In this document: one piece after another, positions 52,041 to 59,372 of the stretch | How positions within the stretch are numbered: the stretch's first letter is position 1 | Layout of the letters: each line of letters begins with the position of its first letter | Virus record (IMG/VR): IMGVR_UViG_3300024306_000023 | Coordinates: 1-64,000 of that record | Direction: 5' to 3' (one strand) | Length of the DNA: 64,000 nt | Origin: a virus | Translations under genes and position numbers: made by a program | Notes under the pieces: generated by a model | What the model saw: only the letters and a program-made list of their open reading frames with translations | Database searches by the model: none | Told to the model about the DNA's origin: nothing

Positions 52041-52988
52041 TCATTCTTCAGCAAGACGCTGGAAATAAGAAAGTGCATCATCTTCATCCTCATCTTCAGT
52101 AGTAATCTTTGGAAGAGAAGGAGACTTAGAACGAGCATAAGACTGCTCTAGTTCTTCTACAACTTTAGATTCAACGGAAGGAGATTGCTCATAACTAGCA
52201 AACTCATCTTCCTGTTCTACAACTGCACGAGAGCGAGTCGGAGAAGAATTCTTAAGACCGAGAACAGTGTTCATACGGTTCTCAAGTTCTTCATAAGACT
52301 TGAATTGATCAGGTGCAATAGTAGCAGCTAGAGAATATTGCTTCTTCCAGATTGCTTCAAGAGCATCATCATCACTAAGAAGAGGTTCGACAGGACCAAA
52401 CTCAGACTTATCATAATTCCAATACCCATCTTTCTTTACGATCTTGAGTTTGAAATTAGCACCTTGCCAGAAGTCAAAAGGATTGATCGGAGTTTCATCC
52501 TCAAACTCAGGTTGCATTGCTTCCATGATCTTATCAAAGATCTTCTTACCATACTTAAACAGGAAGACTTTACCTTCGTTGGCAGGATTAGAAGGATCCT
52601 TCACAACATAAATGTTGCTGTAATAAGAGAGTTTACGCTTTTGTTTGCGAACGATTTCTTTGTTTGCTTCGGTTCCACTATTCCAGAGTTGTCGGTTATA
52701 CTCAGAAACAGGATCTTTTTGTCCGATAGTGGTCAGAGAGTTCTCAATATACCAACCACCAGGACCTTGGAATCCATGGGAATAAACTTTAGACCAGGGA
52801 ACATCTTCTCCTTCAGGTGCAGGAAGGAAACGAATCACTGCAAAACCGTTTCCAGTTTTATCCAGTTCTGGTTTCCAGAGACGCTCATCAGCACCCCCAG
52901 AAGTTGCACTCATCTTCTCCACTTCTTTTACCAGTTTAGAAGTCAGAGAACCAAGAGAGGATTGTTTTTTAAGATCAGCAAAAGACAT
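52041..52988 (-). CDS. 32: Single-stranded DNA-binding protein gp32
   Basis: This is a 315-aa protein. Residues 1-20 (MSFADLKKQSSLGSLTSKLV) are the basic N-terminal region for cooperativity. The OB core contains IRFLPAPEGEDVPWSKVYSH, KLSYYSNIYVVKDPSNPAN and GKVFLFKYGKKIFDKI, all gp32 hallmarks. The tail is acidic (TTEDEDEDDALSY). It binds ssDNA in replication, recombination and repair, and contacts the gp59 loader encoded two genes upstream. It has a sigma70-like promoter and a terminator of its own. Confidence 0.95.
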   Translation of the reverse strand: MSFADLKKQSSLGSLTSKLVKEVEKMSATSGGADERLWKPELDKTGNGFAVIRFLPAPEGEDVPWSKVYSHGFQGPGGWYIENSLTTIGQKDPVSEYNRQLWNSGTEANKEIVRKQKRKLSYYSNIYVVKDPSNPANEGKVFLFKYGKKIFDKIMEAMQPEFEDETPINPFDFWQGANFKLKIVKKDGYWNYDKSEFGPVEPLLSDDDALEAIWKKQYSLAATIAPDQFKSYEELENRMNTVLGLKNSSPTRSRAVVEQEDEFASYEQSPSVESKVVEELEQSYARSKSPSLPKITTEDEDEDDALSYFQRLAEE

Positions 52989-53035
52989 TAGATTACCTCG
53001 GATTGTGTACGGATTTGGCTTTTGTGTACTTCGTT

Positions 53036-53064
53036 ATTCTACAGGTCGGAACCTGTTTTGTCAA
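53036..53064 (-). promoter_or_regulatory. Sigma70-like promoter of gp32 with internal dyad
   Basis: TTGACA, 17-bp spacer, TAGAAT on the minus strand, ~48 nt upstream of gp32. The spacer contains the dyad ACAGGT-N4-ACCTGT. The promoter overlaps the end of the 114-aa gene. Confidence 0.7.
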
Positions 53065-53383
53065 TCTGTTCTTTCATCATCTCAAGCATCTTAGACATGT
53101 TATTGAGAATTATAGTCATATCAGTACCAGGAGGCATTCCCATCATAATCGCAGAATTGACAACTCGTTCTTTCATCTCAACTGCTTCGGGATCATCAGA
53201 TAAACTCATTCTTGTATAAAGAACTTTTTGTTTATCTAAAAGAGTTTCAAGAACTTCAACATGTTGAAGTTTTTCTTCTTTGGTCATTGTAGGAAACTTG
53301 AAAATGTTTCCGTAAATTTGTTCTTGAAGTTCTGCAATTTGAGTCATTTCTGCTCGGACAACTTCGGAACTAAAAAAACTCAT
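53039..53383 (-). CDS. Conserved cyanophage protein, DUF1825-like
   Basis: This 114-aa protein begins MSFFSSEVVRAEMTQIAELQ. It is fully helical with KEEKLQHVEVLETLLDKQKVL and SLSDDPEAVEMKERVVNSAI, a pattern like the cyanobacterial DUF1825 family. A Met-rich stretch follows (MMGMPPGTDMTIIL). It lies between gp59 and gp32, overlapping gp59 by 4 nt, and its stop is inside the gp32 promoter. A replication or transcription-related role is inferred from context. Confidence 0.6.
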   Translation of the reverse strand: MSFFSSEVVRAEMTQIAELQEQIYGNIFKFPTMTKEEKLQHVEVLETLLDKQKVLYTRMSLSDDPEAVEMKERVVNSAIMMGMPPGTDMTIILNNMSKMLEMMKEQIDKTGSDL

Positions 53384-53976
53384 TGATCCTCCAGGACTAT
53401 TTCTTTCAAAAGTTTTCGATAACGAAATACATCAATATTTAGAAATGGATTATATTTTTTAATTCTACGACTGACGGTTTCCCACACTGGGTCTTTAAGT
53501 TTCTTATCAAACTTATTCCCGAACAGGAATATCTTATCATATATCACTAGTGTTTCTAGGCTAATTTTCCCGCTCAGGAACTTTTTTAGAAGCGGTGGAT
53601 GACCCTTTGAACACTTAAAAACATCTTCAAATTTATTTTCTTCAAATAAAGATTGACTTTCTTCTTTGAAAACATAAGAAAGAGACTGTACTTTCTTCTG
53701 CCAATTTTGATATCTTTCTTCCCCTTCTTTGATCATTTCCCCAATCCAAAGTGTTTCTGGATCAGGACATGAGACAAAGTTGGCAACAAAAAATTCTAGA
53801 ACTTCTTTATCTGATTTTTGTCTTGAAATTTTTTCGAACCACATTCTGTCTTTGCGTTTATAAAAAGACTGAACGGTTGCTCTACTTTTACCACAATATT
53901 TAAAATAATCATAACTGTCTTTGGTAAAATGATTTTTCAAAGACAGATAACATTTGTAGGCATCAAAAGGCATCAT
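53380..53976 (-). CDS. 59: Helicase loader gp59
   Basis: The start is the ATG at 53976 (overlapping the gp33 stop as TGATG), giving 198 aa. Motifs follow T4 gp59: DAYKCYLSLKNHFTKDSYDY, FKYCGKSRATVQSFYKRKDR, then FVANFVSCPDPETLWIGEMI and SGKISLETLVIYDKIFLFG, with PVWETVSRRIKKYNPFLNID at the end. It loads the gp41 helicase on gp32-covered forks. Adjacent gp32 and gp33 reproduce the T4 33-59-32 cluster. Confidence 0.85.
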   Translation of the reverse strand: MMPFDAYKCYLSLKNHFTKDSYDYFKYCGKSRATVQSFYKRKDRMWFEKISRQKSDKEVLEFFVANFVSCPDPETLWIGEMIKEGEERYQNWQKKVQSLSYVFKEESQSLFEENKFEDVFKCSKGHPPLLKKFLSGKISLETLVIYDKIFLFGNKFDKKLKDPVWETVSRRIKKYNPFLNIDVFRYRKLLKEIVLEDQ

Positions 53977-54233
53977 CAAAAAATTAATTTTGCACGGGAG
54001 GTTTTTTTAAGAAAGTTCAATTCCATTGCTTCATACTTTATTTTTTCTTTCAATGGTTTTGATATGAGCTTTGGAACGGATTCCAAATCAATATTGTTTT
54101 GCTCACAGAAATAAACAATAGCATCAATATAATTCATTTCAGTATTAACCTGAACAAGATTTTCAATTTCTTGAGCAAAACTTGATGGGCAGAAGAATTT
54201 ACTTTCTAACGCTTTTTCTAATTCATTCTCCAT
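53976..54233 (-). CDS. 33: Late transcription accessory protein gp33
   Basis: The ATG at 54233 (AGGT ribosome-binding site) gives 85 aa; a TTG upstream is unlikely. The central YIDAIVYFCEQNNIDLESVP, then KLISKPLKEKIKYEAMELNF, matches T4 gp33, which with gp55 and the clamp lets RNA polymerase use TATAAATA late promoters. The presence of gp33 agrees with the many late boxes found in this window. It overlaps the exonuclease gene by 11 nt. Confidence 0.82.
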   Translation of the reverse strand: MENELEKALESKFFCPSSFAQEIENLVQVNTEMNYIDAIVYFCEQNNIDLESVPKLISKPLKEKIKYEAMELNFLKKTSRAKLIF

Positions 54234-54903
54234 CTGACCTAGTATTGTGATGTACAAATTCTTTGATATACCGAACTAATAGCTTAATATAATCGTCTTT
54301 GTTTCTTTTGTCAAATACCTTTACCTCTCCACCAGGAGTCACCATAAGTGTAATGAGTTTCTTAATAGGTATTTCTGTCAATTCATAATATGCAGCAGCA
54401 TAAAACATTTCTTGAACAAAATAATTTTCAATCCACTTTTCTGGTTTAATCTTATCTGATGTCTTGAAGTCTATAACAGCAAGTTCACCTTCGTATTCTG
54501 CAATACAATCGACTCTTCCCGCAAGTCCAAGATATTCTGAATAGAGTGTGCGCTCAATTGCATGAATATTATTTATCTTGTCCAAATATGGTTTTGCATG
54601 ATGATACATGATTTTTGTCATGGGTTGATAATCATTCCACACAAGTTCTTTGTTTTCAAGATAATCTTGACAGACTTGGTGAAAGTCAGTGCCTCTTGCA
54701 GTTGCTCTTTTAGTAATACGATTTGCTTCTTCTAAACCTACTCGATTTCTCCAATCAATAAAAATTTGTCGATTGTAAAAAGAAGTAACCGAAGTAATTG
54801 AAGGAACCCAATCTCCATTTGGAAGATTATAGAGACGAATCCCATTCATCTCTTTTTTATTTAATTCAAGTTCACCTAGGTAATTATGATGAATAAATGT
54901 CAT
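54223..54903 (-). CDS. PD-(D/E)XK exonuclease (Cas4/MGME1-like)
   Basis: This is a 226-aa protein with a nuclease core: ATARGTDFHQVCQDYLENKE (N-terminal helix), then YSEYLGLAGRVDCIAEYEGE and LAVIDFKTSDKIKP, i.e. the GxxD...(D)-x-K catalytic strand pair, and VQEMFYAAAYYELTEIP as the Q-containing helix. This arrangement is the RecB-like/MGME1 type common in cyanomyoviruses. It processes single-stranded ends in replication or recombination. Neighbours phoH and gp33 overlap. Confidence 0.78.
   Translation of the reverse strand: MTFIHHNYLGELELNKKEMNGIRLYNLPNGDWVPSITSVTSFYNRQIFIDWRNRVGLEEANRITKRATARGTDFHQVCQDYLENKELVWNDYQPMTKIMYHHAKPYLDKINNIHAIERTLYSEYLGLAGRVDCIAEYEGELAVIDFKTSDKIKPEKWIENYFVQEMFYAAAYYELTEIPIKKLITLMVTPGGEVKVFDKRNKDDYIKLLVRYIKEFVHHNTRSDGE
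54286..54314 (-). promoter_or_regulatory. Sigma70-like element inside the exonuclease gene
   Basis: TTGACA, 17-bp spacer, TATATT on the minus strand, ~53 nt upstream of gp33. The -35 lies in codons for FDKR, so it could be chance. Confidence 0.35.
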
Positions 54904-55652
54904 GCACCGATTTCCATTTTTGCGAGAATGTATTCTTTAACAAATCCTGAACGAACAATATCATCCACACTAAATTCAATAATATCAATTGATGGCATGA
55001 TTCGAAGAATCTTCATGAAATCAACAATTCCATTTTTCTCATTTGTTTTGATGAGATCGGATTGAGTAGCATCACCACAGAAAAGAATTTTAGAATTCTC
55101 ACCCACACGAGTAATGATTGAATCAAGTTCATGAAAGTTTAGATTCTGAAACTCATCGACAATGATGATTGCATTGTCTAGAGTTGTACCACGAATAAAA
55201 GAAGTGCTCCAGAAACTAATCGTACCTTGAGTTTTAAGATTTCCATAGAGCATTTCAAAAGAAGCTTCATCAGGCATTTCAAACATGTACTTCACCATGT
55301 TCTTATATGGAATCTGATAAAGACTTGACTTGTCTTCATGATCTCCAGGAAGGAATCCAATTTCACGAGTAGCAACCAAAGACCTTACGATATAAATTTT
55401 TTCATAAGGACTTTTTTCATCGAGAACATCTTTGATTGCATTATAAAGTGCAATAAAGGTCTTACCAGTTCCAGCGCAACCATAAGCAACAATGTTTTTA
55501 TCTAACTTATAAGATTTAAAAAACTCTTCTTGATTGTCAGTAAGAGGTTCAATATTTCTTATAATGTCGAGATTGATTGGTTTCTTTCTCTTCATTTGCC
55601 TGTTGCTCATACCAAATGGAACTGGATTTTTAGGGGTGTTTTTTCTAGGCAT
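54900..55652 (-). CDS. phoH: PhoH-like ATPase
   Basis: This 250-aa protein carries the PhoH/RNA helicase-like P-loop (VAYGCAGTGKTFIALYNAIK, residues ~55-75), then SLVATREIGFLPGDHEDKSS, the Walker B DNAIIIVDEFQNLNFHEL and GENSKILFCGDATQSDLI. The latter motifs are diagnostic of PhoH. Phage phoH is a host-derived phosphate-stress or RNA-metabolism ATPase of uncertain role. It overlaps the exonuclease gene by 4 nt. Confidence 0.93.
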   Translation of the reverse strand: MPRKNTPKNPVPFGMSNRQMKRKKPINLDIIRNIEPLTDNQEEFFKSYKLDKNIVAYGCAGTGKTFIALYNAIKDVLDEKSPYEKIYIVRSLVATREIGFLPGDHEDKSSLYQIPYKNMVKYMFEMPDEASFEMLYGNLKTQGTISFWSTSFIRGTTLDNAIIIVDEFQNLNFHELDSIITRVGENSKILFCGDATQSDLIKTNEKNGIVDFMKILRIMPSIDIIEFSVDDIVRSGFVKEYILAKMEIGA

Positions 55653-55653
55653 A

Positions 55654-55902
55654 TCAGACTGGTTTTACATTTGATCCTGGTACTTTTGATGCTTTGTATA
55701 GAACATCATTCCATCCAGGGTGAGATTTTTTAAGTCTATCATAGATTTCACCGACTTCTCCTGAATTGGGACAAGTTGACGGATCTGACCAATCCCTATC
55801 CCAATCTGGATTATCTATTTTCCACTGGTCCCAATCATGAACACTTAAAGTGACTTCTTTTTGTTCACCAGTCTGTTTATTAATAACAGGATATGTTGCC
55901 AA
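55654..55902 (-). CDS. Small conserved-type protein with Trp/Asp-rich centre (hypothetical)
   Basis: This 82-aa protein starts with TTG (55902), preceded by a good GGAG ribosome-binding site 8 nt away. It contains VHDWDQWKIDNPDWDRDWSD, then SGEVGEIYDRLKKSHPGWND and a C-terminal KVPGSNVKPV, features I associate with an FmdB-like cyanophage family. The zinc cysteines of true FmdB proteins are absent. A late box lies upstream at 55929. Function unknown. Confidence 0.55.
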   Translation of the reverse strand: MATYPVINKQTGEQKEVTLSVHDWDQWKIDNPDWDRDWSDPSTCPNSGEVGEIYDRLKKSHPGWNDVLYKASKVPGSNVKPV

Positions 55903-55928
55903 TGTTACTTCTCCATAGTATGTAAGGA

Positions 55929-55936
55929 TATTTATT
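55929..55936 (-). promoter_or_regulatory. Late promoter box AATAAATA
   Basis: AATAAATA lies ~27 nt upstream of the TTG-started 82-aa gene and at the end of thyX. Confidence 0.5.
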
Positions 55937-56663
55937 CAATCGTAATTGAAGGAGCATCAGAGCATTCTGGACAGTCTTCACGAGTCCATCCAAGTGCTTC
56001 AGATACCGCAGGGAACTGGCAAGTAAAGATACAACGAACAAGTTCTGCAATCTCCATATGTTCCTTCTGCGTACCGTGTGCAGAGCGAAGATCGATGTAA
56101 TGTATCCATGACCTTACAGAACCGGTCATATAAAGTCTTGTGGGGGTCGCCAAGGGCAGTACGAACCTTGCGCACTCCTTTGCTACTCCTTTCTCCAGAA
56201 GACGGTTGTAGAGTCTCAGACCCTGCTCAAAATGAACGCGGATGTCTTCGGTCAGAGTCAGTTTCAAATAGTCAGGAATGTCATCAATAGAGTTCTGACG
56301 ATTCTTATTGTCTTGACGACGAAGTTCTGGTAGCGGAATAGTTTTATTCAGAAGATTTGTGTCAGCATACCGTTGTGAAAATTCTTGATATGTGAAAGAA
56401 CGGTGTCGTAAGATTTGAGCTGCTAGACCGCGAGTGGTGTTAATCTCTACGGTCATACTTGCTTGCTCAAAGATACTCCAGTGTTGATGTTGAATACAGT
56501 ACTTAAGGAGACCAGAGAACTTTTCATTATCCTGATTAGCAGGATTAGAAACCCTAGCACAGTATGCCATATGTTTCTCTGCATCAGGAGTAACACTAAT
56601 CAGTTTTACTTCTGGTTTCATAAATTCAAATTCTTCAGTCAGCATATCCATCGTCATCGTCAT
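55932..56663 (-). CDS. thyX: Flavin-dependent thymidylate synthase ThyX
   Basis: This 243-aa protein from the first ATG has an alternative start at 56621, since residue 15 (MKPEVKLISV) better fits family starts. The ThyX signature RHRSFTYQEFSQRYAD (residues ~86-101) is complete. Other family features are FEQASMTVEINTTRGLAAQI and ARFVLPLATPTRLYMTGSVR (substrate arginines), followed by RSWIHYIDLRSAHGTQKEHM. It makes dTMP using FAD and methylene-THF, supplying phage DNA synthesis. It overlaps the 60-aa acidic gene. Confidence 0.95.
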   Translation of the reverse strand: MTMTMDMLTEEFEFMKPEVKLISVTPDAEKHMAYCARVSNPANQDNEKFSGLLKYCIQHQHWSIFEQASMTVEINTTRGLAAQILRHRSFTYQEFSQRYADTNLLNKTIPLPELRRQDNKNRQNSIDDIPDYLKLTLTEDIRVHFEQGLRLYNRLLEKGVAKECARFVLPLATPTRLYMTGSVRSWIHYIDLRSAHGTQKEHMEIAELVRCIFTCQFPAVSEALGWTREDCPECSDAPSITIE

Positions 56664-56817
56664 AAAATACTTCGTCGTAATCGTTTAGGTAAGGTGCAAT
56701 TTCTTCATATCGTGGTTCTTGTGTATAAGAATCCACATCAGAATTAATCTCTGACTTGAGACATTCTACCAGAGACTCAAGGTTTCTGACAATAATCTTA
56801 AGCTTTTCTTGATTCAT
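56635..56817 (-). CDS. Small acidic protein (hypothetical)
   Basis: The ATG at 56817 gives 60 aa (MNQEKLKIIVRNLESLVECL), chosen over an upstream non-ATG start. A helix is followed by an acidic tail (YLNDYDEVFYDDDDGYAD). It overlaps the start of thyX by 29 nt. Function unknown. Confidence 0.55.
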   Translation of the reverse strand: MNQEKLKIIVRNLESLVECLKSEINSDVDSYTQEPRYEEIAPYLNDYDEVFYDDDDGYAD

Positions 56818-56849
56818 GTTTATCAACCTCGACAAAGGTAATTATACAC

Positions 56850-56880
56850 AAAAAAAAGAGGGGAGTCAAGTCCCCTCTTA
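56850..56880 (-). terminator. Rho-independent terminator before the 60-aa gene
   Basis: The stem AAGAGGGGA / TCCCCTCTT with a 6-nt loop is followed by T7 on the minus strand. It ends the two micro-genes at 56883-57130, so the 60-aa/thyX genes start a separate unit. Confidence 0.85.
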
Positions 56881-56882
56881 AA

Positions 56883-56981
56883 TCATTTTGCTGCTACCAG
56901 AGTAGCAAGAGATGCTTTACGACGCCTCTCTTCTTTTTGCTTTTGCTCTTTAATGAGTTGAAGTGCATTAAGTTTTTTCAT
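56883..56981 (-). CDS. Basic micro-protein (hypothetical)
   Basis: This 32-aa protein begins MKKLNALQLIKEQKQKEER and has a basic helix (RRRKASLATLVAAK). The ATG overlaps the stop of the DUF4278-like gene (ATGA) and follows GGAGAGG, so translation is likely. It is followed by a terminator. Function unknown. Confidence 0.55.
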   Translation of the reverse strand: MKKLNALQLIKEQKQKEERRRKASLATLVAAK

Positions 56982-57130
56982 TTTGACCTCTCCATGGAAA
57001 GTTTATTTCCATTTTCATCAACATAAAACATGGTTCCACGATAGATTTCTACTCGCGGTTCTTGTTTAAATGATTGATTTGGGCGGTTAGCAGTATCATA
57101 TTCGATACCACGATATACTACTTTTGACAT
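56978..57130 (-). CDS. DUF4278-like micro-protein
   Basis: This 50-aa protein begins MSKVVYRGIEYDTANRPNQS and has the double YRG pattern (VEIYRGTMFYVDENGNKL) of the cyanobacterial DUF4278 family. A good Shine-Dalgarno (GGAG) precedes it. It is coupled to the 32-aa protein below. Function unknown. Confidence 0.6.
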   Translation of the reverse strand: MSKVVYRGIEYDTANRPNQSFKQEPRVEIYRGTMFYVDENGNKLSMERSK

Positions 57131-57185
57131 TAGGTTTCTCCTTAATGGTTTAGGTTAAAGAGCGTTCCTTCAGTCGGCGTTTGCG

Positions 57186-57207
57186 TTCGCTATTTGCGAA
57201 TAGCGAA
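57186..57207. other. Perfect GC-rich hairpin in an intergenic region
   Basis: TTCGCTATT and AATAGCGAA pair perfectly across a 4-nt loop. The 121-bp gap also has a direct repeat GTCGGC (57173 and 57225) and is unusually GC-rich for this phage. No T tract follows on either strand. Confidence 0.5.
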
Positions 57208-57251
57208 TGAACGATCCGTTCCGCGTCGGCTTACTTCCGTCCTATTAGGTT

Positions 57252-57455
57252 TTAGCACTTTACTATGAAGTCCTTTCGGAGTTCTAATAACAATCGGTCC
57301 TCTATCTTTTGAATTACTACATCGTCGTTTTTAACGATGTCCATTAGTTCCATCGCGGTGTCGCAAGAAACTGCAACCTGTTGGATGCTAGATGCTTGTG
57401 GCGCTGAAACGAAGAGGAAAGGAACCCATGCTAAAAGCAAGAGTGCTTTAGTCAT
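57252..57455 (-). CDS. Small secreted-type protein (hypothetical)
   Basis: This 67-aa protein has a signal-peptide-like start (MTKALLLLAWVPFLFVSAPQ, cleavage near ASSIQ). The mature part has two cysteines (VSCDTAMELM, FIVKC) that could form a disulfide. No family is recognised. It lies between a structured intergenic region and speD. Confidence 0.55.
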   Translation of the reverse strand: MTKALLLLAWVPFLFVSAPQASSIQQVAVSCDTAMELMDIVKNDDVVIQKIEDRLLLELRKDFIVKC

Positions 57456-57533
57456 AGGATGAACGGTAGAGGATTATTATACCTCTAATCAACTTATATA
57501 GGAAGTTTTGTGTGTATTTCCTGATACAATTTT

Positions 57534-57860
57534 TTACCTCTCAATATAACTTAATGTATGATTGGTAGCATAAAGTTGTTGGATAATTATATCGCATCCA
57601 ATTTTAGGATTACAATCTCCACAAGTATAAACATCCACTGCTGCTTTACCTTCTTCAGGCCATGTATGAATACTAATATGACTTTCTGAAAGTAAACAAA
57701 TTACAGTAACTCCCTGTGGTTCAAACTTTTTTGAAATTGTTTGAACCACAGTAGCACCACTTGCAACTGCTGCATTTTCGAGTAAGTCTATAAGACAACG
57801 CTCGTCGTCCAAAAGGACAAACGAGCATCCATACAAGTTAAGTAGATAATGCTTTCCCAT
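57534..57860 (-). CDS. speD: S-adenosylmethionine decarboxylase proenzyme (SpeD/SpeH)
   Basis: This 108-aa protein follows the bacterial SpeH form. The self-cleavage site lies in CLLSESHISIHTWPEEGKAA, between Glu and Ser (the Ser becomes the pyruvoyl group), and DVYTCGDCNPKIGCDIIIQQ gives the catalytic cysteine region. It produces decarboxylated SAM for spermidine synthesis and is a known auxiliary gene in cyanomyoviruses. A spermidine synthase (speE) is not present here. Confidence 0.93.
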   Translation of the reverse strand: MGKHYLLNLYGCSFVLLDDERCLIDLLENAAVASGATVVQTISKKFEPQGVTVICLLSESHISIHTWPEEGKAAVDVYTCGDCNPKIGCDIIIQQLYATNHTLSYIER

Positions 57861-57867
57861 TTTGACG

Positions 57868-58050
57868 TTAGTTTTCTTCCGCTTCTTTTATTAATGAACT
57901 TATAATATCTTCCGTACCATCCATCGTTTTAATAGTAAACAAAGATGACCTTTGATATTTTTTAATTTTTTTATATTTTTTAAGAAGTTTATTTAGTTCT
58001 TCTTTATAAATTGCTACTTCAATTTTTTCTTCACTAAAACCTTCACTCAT
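57868..58050 (-). CDS. Small basic protein (hypothetical)
   Basis: This 60-aa protein begins MSEGFSEEKIEVAIYKEELN and is rich in lysine (LLKKYKKIKKYQRSS). Its start overlaps the upstream gene by 4 nt. Function unknown. Confidence 0.5.
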   Translation of the reverse strand: MSEGFSEEKIEVAIYKEELNKLLKKYKKIKKYQRSSLFTIKTMDGTEDIISSLIKEAEEN

Positions 58051-58385
58051 TTTCTTTTTTTCTTCTCGGGTTGTTTATATCCCCAAAGCTTTGGATTTGT
58101 TCTACCATATCCAAAATCAATCTTTTTAACAGCACCTGGACCATACTTGTCATAGTACATATCAAAAAGATTTACTCGTTTGGGACAACGAGTTAAATCA
58201 ATATGTTCTTCACCATCAACAACATACCAAATCAAGTATGCATCGTTGGGAAGTGAAGAATCTTTTGCTTTTTCTACAGTAGTTTTTTCAAAAAGAATTT
58301 CACATCCATACTCATGAGGCAGAACTTTATTAATCTTGCTTTTATTTTCTGCCATTTTCTTTTTCGCTCCTACTGCTATACTCAT
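58047..58385 (-). CDS. Conserved-type phage protein (hypothetical)
   Basis: The ATG at 58385 (ATGA overlap) gives 112 aa (MSIAVGAKKKMAENKSKINK). It contains LPHEYGCEILFEKTTVEKA, then YLIWYVVDGEEHIDLTRCPK and FDMYYDKYGPGAVKKIDFGY. I know this style only from uncharacterised cyanophage proteins. No catalytic motif is visible. Confidence 0.6.
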   Translation of the reverse strand: MSIAVGAKKKMAENKSKINKVLPHEYGCEILFEKTTVEKAKDSSLPNDAYLIWYVVDGEEHIDLTRCPKRVNLFDMYYDKYGPGAVKKIDFGYGRTNPKLWGYKQPEKKKRK

Positions 58386-58951
58386 GAACGACCACCCCAC
58401 TGAACATCGGGGTATGCTTCTTTTACATTTTCAAGAGTTATTTTGTATTTAGTTTGCAGTTTTTTATCTTTTGTAAGGATCAATAATTCTGCTTCTTTTG
58501 GATGAAGTCCCTGAAGTAAATTGATAAACATCATCTCTCTACGAATTGTAGATAGACTGTTGTTTCCACCTTTTACATAGTGATATAAATTTTGATACTC
58601 TCTGCGAAGAGAGGTTCTGCCGCGAGCATTAAGATCCTGTCCAGTGGCAGATTCACCACCAGAAGCTTCTCTCATCAAATTCTCAGAAAGAGTTCCAGAA
58701 TAAACAGATTGCTCATCCGCATTTGCATAAGGAACATCACCTTCAGGAAGAAGAGAAACTACAGACTCATCAAAGTTCCAAATAAAAATAGTTTTTAAAG
58801 AATCATGTTCATAAGTTTTTAAAACTTCAATCTTCTTTGCATTCGATCTCTGCTTTGAAGCAAGTTCCAAAATTTCAAATACAAAAGGATTTGGCGGAAG
58901 AACTTCGATATTTTCTTCAGTCTTCTTCCTCGTCTTCGTCGGTGTAGTCAT
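58382..58951 (-). CDS. DUF6433-like conserved phage protein
   Basis: I use the ATG at 58951 (MTTPTKTRKKTEENIEVLPP), since the only upstream option is TTG; 189 aa. The pattern PPNPFVFEILELASKQRSNA, then KTIFIWNFDESVVSLLPEG and GLHPKEAELLILTKDKKLQT, is typical of a cyanomyovirus family I believe is DUF6433; no function is known. It overlaps the membrane-protein gene by 35 nt. Confidence 0.6.
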   Translation of the reverse strand: MTTPTKTRKKTEENIEVLPPNPFVFEILELASKQRSNAKKIEVLKTYEHDSLKTIFIWNFDESVVSLLPEGDVPYANADEQSVYSGTLSENLMREASGGESATGQDLNARGRTSLRREYQNLYHYVKGGNNSLSTIRREMMFINLLQGLHPKEAELLILTKDKKLQTKYKITLENVKEAYPDVQWGGRS

Positions 58952-59150
58952 AATCGTAATCGTTTTCAAATCGTACAGATACTATTTCGTCAGGTATTAC
59001 CTGCCCATTTTCATCAAAAAACTCTGGATGCAAATATGGAGGTTTTGATTCCAATAAATGTCTATAAGTTAACCAACCTATTATACCTCCTACCATAAAA
59101 AAGAGCAATGTGAACATCGTGACGAATGTTATTACATATGCTGTTTCCAT
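58917..59150 (-). CDS. Small membrane protein with acidic tail (hypothetical)
   Basis: This 77-aa protein has one transmembrane helix near the N-terminus (YVITFVTMFTLLFFMVGGII) and an acidic, tyrosine-rich C-terminal tail (DYDYDYTDEDEEED). It is likely in the host membrane. The tail overlaps the next gene. Function unknown. Confidence 0.6.
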   Translation of the reverse strand: METAYVITFVTMFTLLFFMVGGIIGWLTYRHLLESKPPYLHPEFFDENGQVIPDEIVSVRFENDYDYDYTDEDEEED

Positions 59151-59168
59151 TTTTCTTCTCCAGAGAGT

Positions 59169-59372
59169 TTATTTTTTCCTAATATCAAAATGAAATTCTA
59201 TAAAGAAATGAAACTCCCTACGGAATAGAGAAATCATTTTACCAAACTTCACTTGAAAAGTTTTTGGTTCTGGTAATTTTTTCCTCCTATTCCTAAGTAA
59301 TAATTCAATTCCCCGATTAATTTCGGGTTCTGATTTATTTAGTTTGCTTCTTTCGTCTTCCTGGTCTCTTAT
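59169..59372 (-). CDS. Small basic protein (hypothetical)
   Basis: This 67-aa ORF starts with ATG at 59372 (MIRDQEDERSKLNKSEPEIN) preceded by GGAG; a longer version starts at 59408. It contains RGIELLLRNRRKKLPEPKTF, then FGKMISLFRREFHFFIEFHF. It overlaps the 119-aa gene by 38 nt, so the start is uncertain. Function unknown. Confidence 0.45.
   Translation of the reverse strand: MRDQEDERSKLNKSEPEINRGIELLLRNRRKKLPEPKTFQVKFGKMISLFRREFHFFIEFHFDIRKK

Noticed and set aside
57470-57500. TATAAT-like box upstream of the 67-aa secreted protein
   Set aside because: No acceptable -35 at 16-18 bp could be found.
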